A DNA stretch of 64,000 bases from Candidatus Binataceae bacterium (lineage in GTDB: Bacteria; Desulfobacterota; Binatia; Binatales; Binataceae). The stretch lies in NCBI GenBank assembly GCA_035500095.1, contig DATJXN010000129.1, positions 1 to 64,000 on the forward strand. Direction: 5' to 3'. Positions 55,173 through 63,083 of this stretch are shown in pieces. How positions within the stretch are numbered: the stretch's first letter is position 1; the number at the start of each line of letters is the position of its first letter. The notes below the pieces were generated by a model. The model saw nothing but the letters and a program-made list of their open reading frames with translations. It was not told the DNA's origin and searched no databases. The position numbers and the translations under genes were made by a program.

Positions 55173-56060
55173 ATGCCGCCGCAGCCGCAATTCCTCGTCG
55201 GTACCGCGTCGTGGACCGATCCGACGCTGGTGAAGTCGGACATCTTCTATCCGCCGTCGCTCAAGACCGCCGAAGATCGCCTGCGCTTCTATGCCTCGCA
55301 ATTCAACACGGTCGAAGTCGACTCCACCTACTATGCGCTGGTCTCGGAGCGTAACGCCGAGCTTTGGGCCGAGCGCACGCCGCCCGGCTTTGTCTTCAAC
55401 ATCAAGGCCTTCGCGATGCTGACGCAGCATCCGGTGGACACGGCGCGGTTGCCGATCGCGCTGAAGGAGATCCTGCCGGCGGACGAGGGCGGGGCGGCGC
55501 GCCTGCGCCATCCGCCGCGCGAGACGCTGGAGATGGCGTTCGGGATGTTCTGGAGCGCACTCGAACCGCTCCGCGCCGCGGGCAAGCTCGGCCATCTGCT
55601 GTTCCAGTTCCCCCCGTACTTCACCGCGCGCCCGTCCAACCTCGACTATATCGCCGGGCTCAAGGAGCGGATGCCCGGCGCGGCGATCGCGATCGAGTTC
55701 CGCCACAACAGCTGGTTCGAGGGCGCAGAGCGCGCCCCGACGCTCCGCTTTCTCGAGCGCCACGGCCTCACTTTCGTTTCGATCGACACGCCGCCTGGCA
55801 CCGTGGAGTCTGTGTTCGCGGTCACCGGCCCGGAGGCGTACGTGCGCTTCCACGGCCGCAACCGCGAAAACTGGTACAAGCGCGGCGGCGGCGCCGCCGA
55901 GCGCTTCAAGTATCTCTATGCGGAGGCCGAGCTGGCGCCGTGGGCCGAGCGGTTGAAATCGCTTACCGGCGTGCGCCGCGCGAGCGTTATCTTCAATAAC
56001 TGTTACAGCAACTTCGGCGTGATGAACGCCGCCACGATGGCGCAGATGCTCAAGCGCTGA
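55173..56060 (+). CDS. DUF72 family protein
   Basis: A 295-residue DUF72 (YecE-like) TIM-barrel protein: FLVGTASWTDPTL, VEVDSTYYAL, FVFNIKAF, LGHLLFQFPPYF, IEFRHNSWF and YVRFHGRN. ATG 55173 is preferred because the earlier frame start adds 26 residues not found in the family. Function unknown; no catalytic assignment is made. Confidence 0.88.
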   Translation: MPPQPQFLVGTASWTDPTLVKSDIFYPPSLKTAEDRLRFYASQFNTVEVDSTYYALVSERNAELWAERTPPGFVFNIKAFAMLTQHPVDTARLPIALKEILPADEGGAARLRHPPRETLEMAFGMFWSALEPLRAAGKLGHLLFQFPPYFTARPSNLDYIAGLKERMPGAAIAIEFRHNSWFEGAERAPTLRFLERHGLTFVSIDTPPGTVESVFAVTGPEAYVRFHGRNRENWYKRGGGAAERFKYLYAEAELAPWAERLKSLTGVRRASVIFNNCYSNFGVMNAATMAQMLKR

Positions 56061-56130
56061 CGGACTGACGGCCGGTGCGAAAACAGGCGCGGCGGGGTCG
56101 CGCCGAAAAGATGGAATCGGGACGCAAACA

Positions 56131-56820
56131 ATGAAGGCCACGCTCTACCAGTTCGCTACCAGTCCCTTCTGCTCCAAGGTGCGCAAGATTCTCGATTACA
56201 AGGGCGTCGATTATCAGATCGTCGAGGTCGATTATATCGAGCGCAAGGAATTGATCGCCGCTTCGGGCCAAATCATGGTTCCGGCGCTGAGGCTCGAGGA
56301 CGTAGGCGGCGCGGGCGCGAACGAGTCGATAGTCGATTCCGACCGGATTGCGATGCGCCTGGAGGCGCTCGTTCCCGAGCCGACGATTCTGCCGGCGCGC
56401 AGCCGCGGCCTGCATCTGGCGCTCACCCGCTATATCGACAGCGGAGTCGAAGAGGCGCTATTTTGCACCGCGGTTCCCGACGAGGAACGATACTTTGCCC
56501 GCCAGGGCGCCGACCGGCTCGCGATGTTTCGCTTCATTCGCGATCGCAAGTACGGCGCCGGATTCTGCGACCGGATGGAGCGCGAGCACGAGGCCAACCT
56601 GGTCCGCGCGCGCGAGGTGCTGGAGCCGTTCGAGATGGCGCTCGAGCACGGCGCGTTTTTGTTCGGCGGGCCGGGGCTTGCCGATTTCGCCCTTTACGGC
56701 CAGTTGCACTTCCTCGCGCTTTCGGGCGTGCTCAAGATCCCGCACGAACTGCCACGCCTGCGCGAGTTCTACGGCCGCGTCGATCGAATTACCGCGTCGC
56801 TCGAGGAGCCGGGAGCCTAG
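56131..56820 (+). CDS. glutathione S-transferase-like protein
   Basis: A 229-residue protein with an N-terminal thioredoxin-like domain (LYQFATSPFCSKVRKILDYKG, with Ser-Pro-Phe-Cys at the active site) and a C-terminal helical domain. The SPFCxKVR pattern matches GSTs and omega-like glutathionyl transferases. Substrate unknown. Its last bases overlap the end of the convergent VanZ gene. Confidence 0.85.
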   Translation: MKATLYQFATSPFCSKVRKILDYKGVDYQIVEVDYIERKELIAASGQIMVPALRLEDVGGAGANESIVDSDRIAMRLEALVPEPTILPARSRGLHLALTRYIDSGVEEALFCTAVPDEERYFARQGADRLAMFRFIRDRKYGAGFCDRMEREHEANLVRAREVLEPFEMALEHGAFLFGGPGLADFALYGQLHFLALSGVLKIPHELPRLREFYGRVDRITASLEEPGA

Positions 56821-57263
56821 GCGATTTCGATCACCGCTCCATGCAGGCAGCGGCTGAAGAGCGCGCCGGTCGAGTCCAGCGCCACGTCGTAGAGCGACGG
56901 GCCGCGGTTGGGCACGAACAGCTGATGGCCTTCGTCAAGAAGCGCGTATATCACACACAGGCCGAAGGCAAAGTAGGGGCGTTCGCGCAGTGGCCCGCTG
57001 ACGAGCAGCCAGAACAGGATCGCGTAGTTGACGAAGTGCGCGGCCTTGCGCACCAGGTCATGCCCGAGCGAGATCGTTGCCGCGCTGGCGCCGGGCATCA
57101 AAAAGCGCAGGATCGGATCGATTATTCTCGAAGTGTTCTCAGCCGAGAAGTACGAAGTCGAGAAGCAGAAGATGATCAACGCCCAGAGCGCTACCGGCAG
57201 CCATTTGGTCATCGATCGTTCGGCTGATTGTGCGGTTGAACTCGCCGCGAGCGCGCCGCTCAT
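56817..57263 (-). CDS. VanZ-family membrane protein
   Basis: A 148-residue protein with about four hydrophobic helices and VanZ blocks: RKAAHFVNYAILFWLL and LDEGHQLFVPNRGPSLYDV with the acidic and His residues at the usual places. VanZ is named from glycopeptide-resistance clusters, but most homologues are not linked to resistance, and none of the other van genes are here. The stop overlaps the GST stop on the other strand. Confidence 0.8.
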   Translation of the reverse strand: MSGALAASSTAQSAERSMTKWLPVALWALIIFCFSTSYFSAENTSRIIDPILRFLMPGASAATISLGHDLVRKAAHFVNYAILFWLLVSGPLRERPYFAFGLCVIYALLDEGHQLFVPNRGPSLYDVALDSTGALFSRCLHGAVIEIA

Positions 57264-57508
57264 GCGTCACTTCCTGTCCTTACGAAACGAAGCATTGCGA
57301 CGAAGCATTGCGGCCTGATTGATTCGGCCGTGCGGCGGAAAAGCTGTCTCGTGCCCATTCTCTCTCGTTTCCTTTGCGTCGCCGTTCAAGGCTAGCATGG
57401 GTTGGAGACCCTTCAAACTCCGCGACATCGAAGAGGCAACCTCGGTGCCGGGAGAGCAGGGCAAAATGTAGCCACGGATCTGGCGATTCAGGAAAGGAAT
57501 TAACGTCT

Positions 57509-59026
57509 ATGAGCCGGACTTGGACTATTGCCGAGACGCATCCCGTTCCGCCCTGCACGATCGTAATCTTCGGCGCCTCGGGCGACCTTGCCGCGCGCAA
57601 GCTGCTGCCCGCGCTTTACAATCTCGAGCATTGCGGCCAGAACGCGATCCCGCCCAAGAGCGCCATCCTGGGCTTCGCGCGCCGCGAGATGACGCCCGAG
57701 GCGTTTCGCAGCAAGGCGCGCGAGGCGGCCGAGCGCTACTCGCACCTCAAGATCGACGAGGCCTGCTGGCAGCGCTTCGCGCGCAACCTGGACTATCTCT
57801 CGGGGATGGACCGCCCTGACGGGTTCACGCGTCTTAAGCGCCGCCTGGAGGAAATCGAAAAAGAGCGCGAGCTCCCGCCGAACCGCATCTACTATCTCTC
57901 GATGCCGCCTGAAGCGATCAACGAGACGGTCGAAAAACTCCACGAGGCCGGGCTGATCGTGCCGCCCGAGTCGCCCTATTTCAGCCGGATCGTGGTCGAG
58001 AAGCCGATCGGCCACGACTTGCACAGCGCCCTGCAGATCATCAGCTCGATGCGCAGGTTCTTCGACGAGAGCCAAATCTTCCGCATCGACCACTACCTCG
58101 GCAAGGAGACGGTTCAGAACCTGATGGTGCTGCGCTTCGCGAACAGCATCTTCGAGGAGATCTGGAACAATCGCCGCGTCGATCACGTCCAGATAACCGT
58201 GTCCGAGGAGGAGGGTCTGGGAACGCGCGCGATGTACTACGACGGCGCCGGCGCGCTCCGCGACATGATGCAGAATCACATGCTGCAGGTGATGTCGCTC
58301 ACCGGGATGGAACCGCCGGTGTCGCTCGCCGCCGACGCGGTCCGCGACGCCAAGGTTAACGTCATCCGTTCACTGCGGCCCTACGAACCCGAAGACGTCG
58401 GCAAGCTGGTCGTGCGCGGCCAGTACGCCGCGGGCGAGATGGGTGGCAAACGCGTCCCCGGCTACCTGCAGGAGGAGGGCATCCGCGAGACTTCGCGCAC
58501 CGAGACGTTTGTCGCAATGAAAGCTCTGGTGGATAACTGGCGATGGGCGGGAGTGCCCTTCTATCTGCGCACGGGCAAGCGGCTGCCGCGGCGCGCCAGC
58601 ACCATCTTCGTCCAGTTCCGGCGCGTGCCCGATATTCTGTTCAACCGTCGGGTTTCGCTTTCGCCCGACGTGCTTGCGATCCGAATCCAGCCCGACGAGG
58701 GGTTTTCACTCGAGGTGCTGGCCAAGCGGCCCGGCCTGGATATTTCGATTCAGCCGGTGCGGATGGATCTTTCCTATGCGGCGGAGTTCGGCAACGATTC
58801 GCCCGACGCCTACGAGCGTCTGCTGCTCGACGTGATGGCGGGCGACCATACGTTGTTTCTCGGTTCGCGGTTCGTCCAGCGATCGTGGGAATTCGTGCAG
58901 GGGATTCTCGATCGATGGCAGGCGGACCCGGGAATTCCGCTCGAGCCGTATGCGGCCGGGACCTGGGGACCCAAGGCGGCCGACGATTTGATTCGCGCCG
59001 ACGGCCGCGAGTGGTACGAGCCATAG
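57509..59026 (+). CDS. zwf: glucose-6-phosphate 1-dehydrogenase
   Basis: Oxidises glucose-6-phosphate to 6-phosphogluconolactone, giving NADPH. The 505-residue protein has the cofactor loop IFGASGDLAARKLLPAL, the EKPIG block and the active-site signature RIDHYLGKE (His195). ATG 57509 has AGGAAAGGA upstream. Neighbouring 6-phosphogluconolactonase and gnd genes are not present in this window. Confidence 0.96.
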   Translation: MSRTWTIAETHPVPPCTIVIFGASGDLAARKLLPALYNLEHCGQNAIPPKSAILGFARREMTPEAFRSKAREAAERYSHLKIDEACWQRFARNLDYLSGMDRPDGFTRLKRRLEEIEKERELPPNRIYYLSMPPEAINETVEKLHEAGLIVPPESPYFSRIVVEKPIGHDLHSALQIISSMRRFFDESQIFRIDHYLGKETVQNLMVLRFANSIFEEIWNNRRVDHVQITVSEEEGLGTRAMYYDGAGALRDMMQNHMLQVMSLTGMEPPVSLAADAVRDAKVNVIRSLRPYEPEDVGKLVVRGQYAAGEMGGKRVPGYLQEEGIRETSRTETFVAMKALVDNWRWAGVPFYLRTGKRLPRRASTIFVQFRRVPDILFNRRVSLSPDVLAIRIQPDEGFSLEVLAKRPGLDISIQPVRMDLSYAAEFGNDSPDAYERLLLDVMAGDHTLFLGSRFVQRSWEFVQGILDRWQADPGIPLEPYAAGTWGPKAADDLIRADGREWYEP

Positions 59027-59196
59027 GAGCGGTGGATGGAGCATTTTTGTCGATATTTCAAGAGCTTGGATACGGAAGCCATCGAAACTTAAAGCGTTGG
59101 ACAAATTTGCGCGCAGCCGTCCGCGAACAATCGTTCACAGGCTCTCGACAGGCTTATCAACAGTCTCGAGGCTGAATTTGTGCGTTGCCCTGGCGA

Positions 59197-59397
59197 CTAG
59201 GCATGCTGATGCATGTGCATCGGGCATTGCGCGCCATTGCTGCCGCCCTTGCAGCACGCCTGCGACGGACAGCAGGCCTGCTTGCTCTGGCAGCAGGCGG
59301 GCGTATCGGCGATACGGCTGGCCAGCACGTAGCCGCTCGTTCCCAAAACACCAACCAACACCATCGCGGCCAATCCTTTAAGCGATATCAGTTTCAT
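59197..59397 (-). CDS. small Cys/His-rich exported protein
   Basis: A 66-residue protein: hydrophobic signal region (about residues 5-27) followed by clustered cysteines (ACCQSKQACCPSQACCKGG) and a His/Met tail (CPMHMHQHA). ATG 59397 has AAGGGAG upstream, so it looks expressed. Seven cysteines in about 25 residues plus the His/Met tail suggest binding of copper, zinc or mercury in the periplasm. No named family recognised. It is convergent with zwf and divergent from the thiolase gene. Confidence 0.7.
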   Translation of the reverse strand: MKLISLKGLAAMVLVGVLGTSGYVLASRIADTPACCQSKQACCPSQACCKGGSNGAQCPMHMHQHA

Positions 59398-59653
59398 TGC
59401 CGGCTCCCTTTCCAGGTGGGTTTCGCTTGTGACCTTCCGCTCTCCCGCGCAGACGATTATAGGCTCGCGCCAGACTTACGGCAAAGGCGCGACGTGCGAG
59501 TTCCCGTCGCCGCCACCTGTGGCGCTTACGGCGGAGCGTGCGCTAACGTAGGGGGCCAGACGACCGAGGGCTCCTACATCATATTCGACAGCGCCATTTA
59601 CGCCCCGCCGCCCTCGGCTATTGCGCGGCGCGACTCAGCTAAGGAGATCAACG

Positions 59654-60892
59654 ATGGCCAACTCACAGAGCGTCTATATCCTAGGCGGCGGACAGAGCGA
59701 CTTCGCGCGCAACTGGAACAAAGAGGGTAAGCATTTCACCGAGGTGATGCGCGAGACAGTTGGCGGCGCGATGGAGCAGGCGCGAATCGAGCCGCGCGAC
59801 ATCCAGACCGCGCACGTGGGCAACTTCGCTGCCGAGCTCTACGGCAAGCAAGGCCAGCTGAACGCCTTTTTTCTCGAGATCGATCCGCAATTCTCGGGAT
59901 TGCCGACCTCCCGTCACGAGGCCGCCTGCGCCTCCGGTTCGATCGCGATTCTCGCCGCCGCGGCCGATATCGAAGCGGGTCATTACGACGTCGCCGGGGT
60001 GGTCGGTCTGGAGCAGATGAAAACGGTCGATTCCGCGACCGGCGGCGACTTCCTCGGCACCGCTGGATGGTACGAGCGCGAGTGCAAGGGCGTCGCCTAT
60101 CCTTTCCCGGCGCTTTTTGGGCGTCTCGGCGACGAATACGACCGGCGCTACGGACTCAAGGACGAGTACCTGGCACGCATCTCGTCGATCAACTTCGCCA
60201 ACGCGCGGCACAACCCTCTCGCGCAGACGCGCGGCTGGCCCAACGCCGAGACCGACGCGCAGCAGGCGAAGAAATTCGAGCAGCCGATCGCGGGCCGCAT
60301 CAGGGTGCGCGATTGCTCGCAGGTGACCGACGGCGTCGCGGTGCTGTTCCTGGCTTCGGAGAAATTCGCCGCCGAGTACGCGAAGCGGCGCAATCTGAAG
60401 CTCGAGGATCTTCCGCGTATCCTCGGCTGGGGCCATCACACGGCGCGGATCGAGTTCGACAAGAAGATCGCCGAAAGCCGCGAGGACCTCTACGTGCTGC
60501 CGCATACACGCGAGGCTATCGTCGACGCCTTTCGCCGCGCCGGCCTCTCCGGCGTGGCGGAGGTCTCGGGGATCGAGACGCACGATTGCTTCACGACCTC
60601 GGAATACATGGCGATCGATCATTTCGGCATCACCAAACCCGGAGAGTCGTGGAAGGCGATCGAGGAAGGCGCGATCGAGATGGGCGGCAAGATCCCGATC
60701 AATCCGAGCGGCGGACTTATCGGCGTGGGCCATCCGGTCGGCGGCACCGGCGTGCGCCAGATGCTCGATTGCTGGCGCCAGGTGAGCGGCGCGGCGGGCG
60801 ACTACCAGGTCGAAGGCGCGGAACGCTTCGCGATGCTGAATATCGGCGGGAGCGGCACGACCAGCTGCGCCTTCGTGGTGGGCAAGCACTAG
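59654..60892 (+). CDS. thiolase-fold acyl-CoA acetyltransferase (SCP-x/AcAT type)
   Basis: A 412-residue thiolase-like protein. The nucleophile is Cys92 (EAACASGSIAIL), the conserved NPSGGLIGVGHPVGGTG block has the catalytic His, and SGTTSCAFV gives the second Cys. AAGGAG lies a few bases before ATG 59654. SCP-x-type thiolases cleave 3-ketoacyl-CoA with branched or sterol-like chains; the exact substrate is unknown. It begins the three-gene unit with the thioredoxin-fusion and selenoprotein genes. Confidence 0.87.
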   Translation: MANSQSVYILGGGQSDFARNWNKEGKHFTEVMRETVGGAMEQARIEPRDIQTAHVGNFAAELYGKQGQLNAFFLEIDPQFSGLPTSRHEAACASGSIAILAAAADIEAGHYDVAGVVGLEQMKTVDSATGGDFLGTAGWYERECKGVAYPFPALFGRLGDEYDRRYGLKDEYLARISSINFANARHNPLAQTRGWPNAETDAQQAKKFEQPIAGRIRVRDCSQVTDGVAVLFLASEKFAAEYAKRRNLKLEDLPRILGWGHHTARIEFDKKIAESREDLYVLPHTREAIVDAFRRAGLSGVAEVSGIETHDCFTTSEYMAIDHFGITKPGESWKAIEEGAIEMGGKIPINPSGGLIGVGHPVGGTGVRQMLDCWRQVSGAAGDYQVEGAERFAMLNIGGSGTTSCAFVVGKH

Positions 60893-60918
60893 CGCGTGAT
60901 GCGGAGGGCGGGCTGAAA

Positions 60919-62508
60919 ATGCCGGAATCGCTGCCGAGCTTCTCTCGCGTCGATCAGCACGGCTGGACGTTTTCTTTTCCCGACCATCCAGCGCTGCTCT
61001 GCTTCGTCAAGGAGGATTGCCCGACGTGCGGGATGACGATGCCGCTTATCGAGGCGGCGGCGGTGGCGTTTCAGGGCGAGCTTGACGTGCTCGCGATCGG
61101 GCAGGACGCGGCGGGCAACGCCCGGCTGCTGGAGCGGCACAAGCTTAACGTGCCGATGATCGACGACTCGGACCTCAAACTCTCCTACGCCTTCAACGTC
61201 GAGATCGTTCCGACAGTGGTTCTCGCCGACGCCGGCGGCGCTCAACTCCGCCGTTTCGAAGGCTTCGACAAGTCCGACTGGCAAAGCGTGATCTCCGAGG
61301 CCGCGCACCTCGCCGGCGGCCCGGAGCTCCGTATCGACTGGAGCGCGTACCCGCAGTCGCGCCCCGGATGCGGCTCGAAGTCGGTCGAGCCCGGCGTGGC
61401 CGAGCGGCTCGCCGCCGAAGCCTCGGGCTCGCCTCTGCGCGCGCGGCAGATCGAGCTTGGCGCCGAGGAAGACCCGTTCGAATTCATGTTCGAGCGCGGA
61501 CTCACCGACGGTCTGCCCGTGATCCCGCCCACGCCCGAGCGTGTGATGCGGATGCTCGCAGGGACGCGGCGCGATTCTCAGGAAGTGATCGCGACCGTGC
61601 CGCCGAACCTCGCGCCGCTCACGATCGAGAAGGTCGCGGCCAACGCGGTGATGGCCGGATGCCGGCCCGAGTATCTGCCGGTCGTGATCGCGGTGCTCGA
61701 AGCGGTCTGCACCGATGAGTTCAATATTCACGGCGTGATGGCGACGACGGCCGGCGCCACGCCGACGATCGTCGTCAACGGCCCGATCCGCCATCGGCTC
61801 GGGATGAACATGAAAATCGGCGTGCTCGGCTCGGGCAATCGCGCCAACGCGACGATCGGGCGCGCGGTCAAGCTCGCGTTGCGCAATGTCGGCGGTGCGC
61901 GCCCGGGCGAGATCGAACGCACGGCGCTTGGCGGCCCGGGCAAGTACACCGCCTGCTATCCCGAATGGGAGGAGCGGAGCCCGTGGGAGCCGCTCCACGT
62001 CGAGCGCGGGTTTCGCCGCGAGGACAGCGTGGTCACGGTCTTCGGACTAGAGCCGGCGCCGCGGCTGATTGTCGATCAGCTCTCGCGCACCGCCCACGCC
62101 CTTGCCGGGAGCCTCGGCATGGCGCTCGAGAGCTGCTGGCATCCCAAGCTCCACGCCTACGGCGAAATCCTGCTGGTCATCTCGCCCGAGCACGCCGACA
62201 CCATCGCGCGCGACGGCTGGAGCAAGGCGCAGGTGCGCAATCGGATCCAGGAGGCGAGCGCGCGGCCGATCCGCGAGCTTTTGCCCGGCATCGACGCGGG
62301 CGAAGGGATGGCGCTCAGGCATTTCGGGCTCGCCAATCCGACTGCCGAACAGCTCGAACAGCGGATCCCCAAGTTCCGCAAGGCCGAGAATATCAATATC
62401 ATGGTGGCCGGCGGCGAAGCGGGAAAGTTTTCGAGCGTGTTCGGAGGATGGTTCAGCGGACCGATGGGCTCGATCAGCGTGAGCCGGAAAATCGAGGAGG
62501 TGCCATGA
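60919..62508 (+). CDS. thioredoxin-domain protein fused to large domain of unknown function
   Basis: A 529-residue protein. Residues 1 to about 130 look like a thioredoxin fold with a redox pair in EDCPTCGMTMPLIE (Cys34, Cys37) and the cis-Pro area VEIVPTVVLADAGG. From about residue 145 (SRPGCGSKSVEPG) a second domain of roughly 380 residues begins, with GLTDGLPVIPPTPERV and ATTAGATPTIVVNGPIRHR, not recognised as a named enzyme. ATG 60919 is 26 bases after the thiolase stop. The stop overlaps the next start (ATGA), so it is coupled to the selenoprotein gene: the CPTC pair may reduce the selenoprotein. Function unknown. Confidence 0.75.
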   Translation: MPESLPSFSRVDQHGWTFSFPDHPALLCFVKEDCPTCGMTMPLIEAAAVAFQGELDVLAIGQDAAGNARLLERHKLNVPMIDDSDLKLSYAFNVEIVPTVVLADAGGAQLRRFEGFDKSDWQSVISEAAHLAGGPELRIDWSAYPQSRPGCGSKSVEPGVAERLAAEASGSPLRARQIELGAEEDPFEFMFERGLTDGLPVIPPTPERVMRMLAGTRRDSQEVIATVPPNLAPLTIEKVAANAVMAGCRPEYLPVVIAVLEAVCTDEFNIHGVMATTAGATPTIVVNGPIRHRLGMNMKIGVLGSGNRANATIGRAVKLALRNVGGARPGEIERTALGGPGKYTACYPEWEERSPWEPLHVERGFRREDSVVTVFGLEPAPRLIVDQLSRTAHALAGSLGMALESCWHPKLHAYGEILLVISPEHADTIARDGWSKAQVRNRIQEASARPIRELLPGIDAGEGMALRHFGLANPTAEQLEQRIPKFRKAENINIMVAGGEAGKFSSVFGGWFSGPMGSISVSRKIEEVP

Positions 62509-63023
62509 CTCGAATCGTTGACCCGACCGACGAACGCGCACCGCTAAGCCGCACGCTCGCGCAGCGTCCGCGGGAGTTGCGCGGCGTGGCGGCGCTGCTC
62601 GATATCGCCAAGCCGCGCGGTGACGTCCTGCTCGACCGGATCGAGCAGCGGCTCGCCGAGCGCGCGCCCGGCATTACGCTTAAGCGCTATCGCAAACCGA
62701 CTTTCGCCAAGCCGGCGCCCGACGACTTGCGCCGCAGGATCGCCGAGGAGAGCGACTTCGTCATCGAAGCGCTCGCCGATTGAGGGTCGTGTACAACGTG
62801 CAGTGTGCACGACTCCGTCTGGTTTGAAGTGAACGGCAAGCCTTCGGTGGTGGTGGCGTCGTCGACGTTCGTCGATGCGGCCGAGGCGCAGGCGCGCGCG
62901 CTCGGATTGCCGGAGGTCCGGCGCATCTTCGTGCCACATCCGATCCAGGACGCGACCGACGATGAAATGCGGGCCAAGGCCGACGCGATCGTCGAGGGGC
63001 TGATCGAGGCGCTGACGAGCTAG
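62505..63023 (+). CDS. UGSC-family selenoprotein with in-frame TGA (Sec93)
   Basis: Read through the TGA at 62781-62783, the frame gives 172 residues with selenocysteine at position 93, in EALAD-U-GSCTTCSVHD. Before it lies a charged helical region (RPRELRGVAALLDIAKPRGD); after it, 79 more residues to TAG 63021-63023 (SVWFEVNGKPSVVVAS, VRRIFVPHP), without other stops in that frame. The downstream frame starts no good ATG of its own, and U-G-S-C followed by T-x-C is the mark of the UGSC selenoprotein family known from metagenomes. A hairpin follows the TGA directly. Sec would form a redox pair with Cys96 or Cys99. SelA/B/C/D are not in the window. ATGA overlap couples it to the upstream gene. 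Confidence 0.85.
62784..62815 (+). promoter_or_regulatory. SECIS-like hairpin after the TGA codon
   Basis: Directly after the TGA, GTCGTG (62786-62791) pairs with CACGAC (62808-62813), extended inward by T-G, A-T, C-G and A-T pairs and outward by G-T and G-C, giving a 12-bp stem around the eight-base loop ACGTGCAG. Bacterial SECIS elements are short hairpins just 3' of the UGA within the coding region, with a G early in the loop; here G62798 lies 15 bases after the TGA, at the short edge of the usual range. Confidence 0.65.
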
Positions 63024-63083
63024 CGCGGCGCGGCGGCGAGAGGAGGGCGCGGGCATTGCACGGCGCCCGGGTAGGATCCGAAG

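Noticed and set aside
56817-57263. Glycopeptide resistance locus because of the VanZ protein
   Set aside because: No vanH, vanA, vanX or regulators are nearby; VanZ-family proteins are widespread without resistance.
62505-62783. A separate 92-residue gene ending at the TGA, followed by a second gene from 62805 or so
   Set aside because: The sequence on both sides of the TGA is in the same frame, the UGSC context is specific, and the downstream part has no good start codon or ribosome-binding site.
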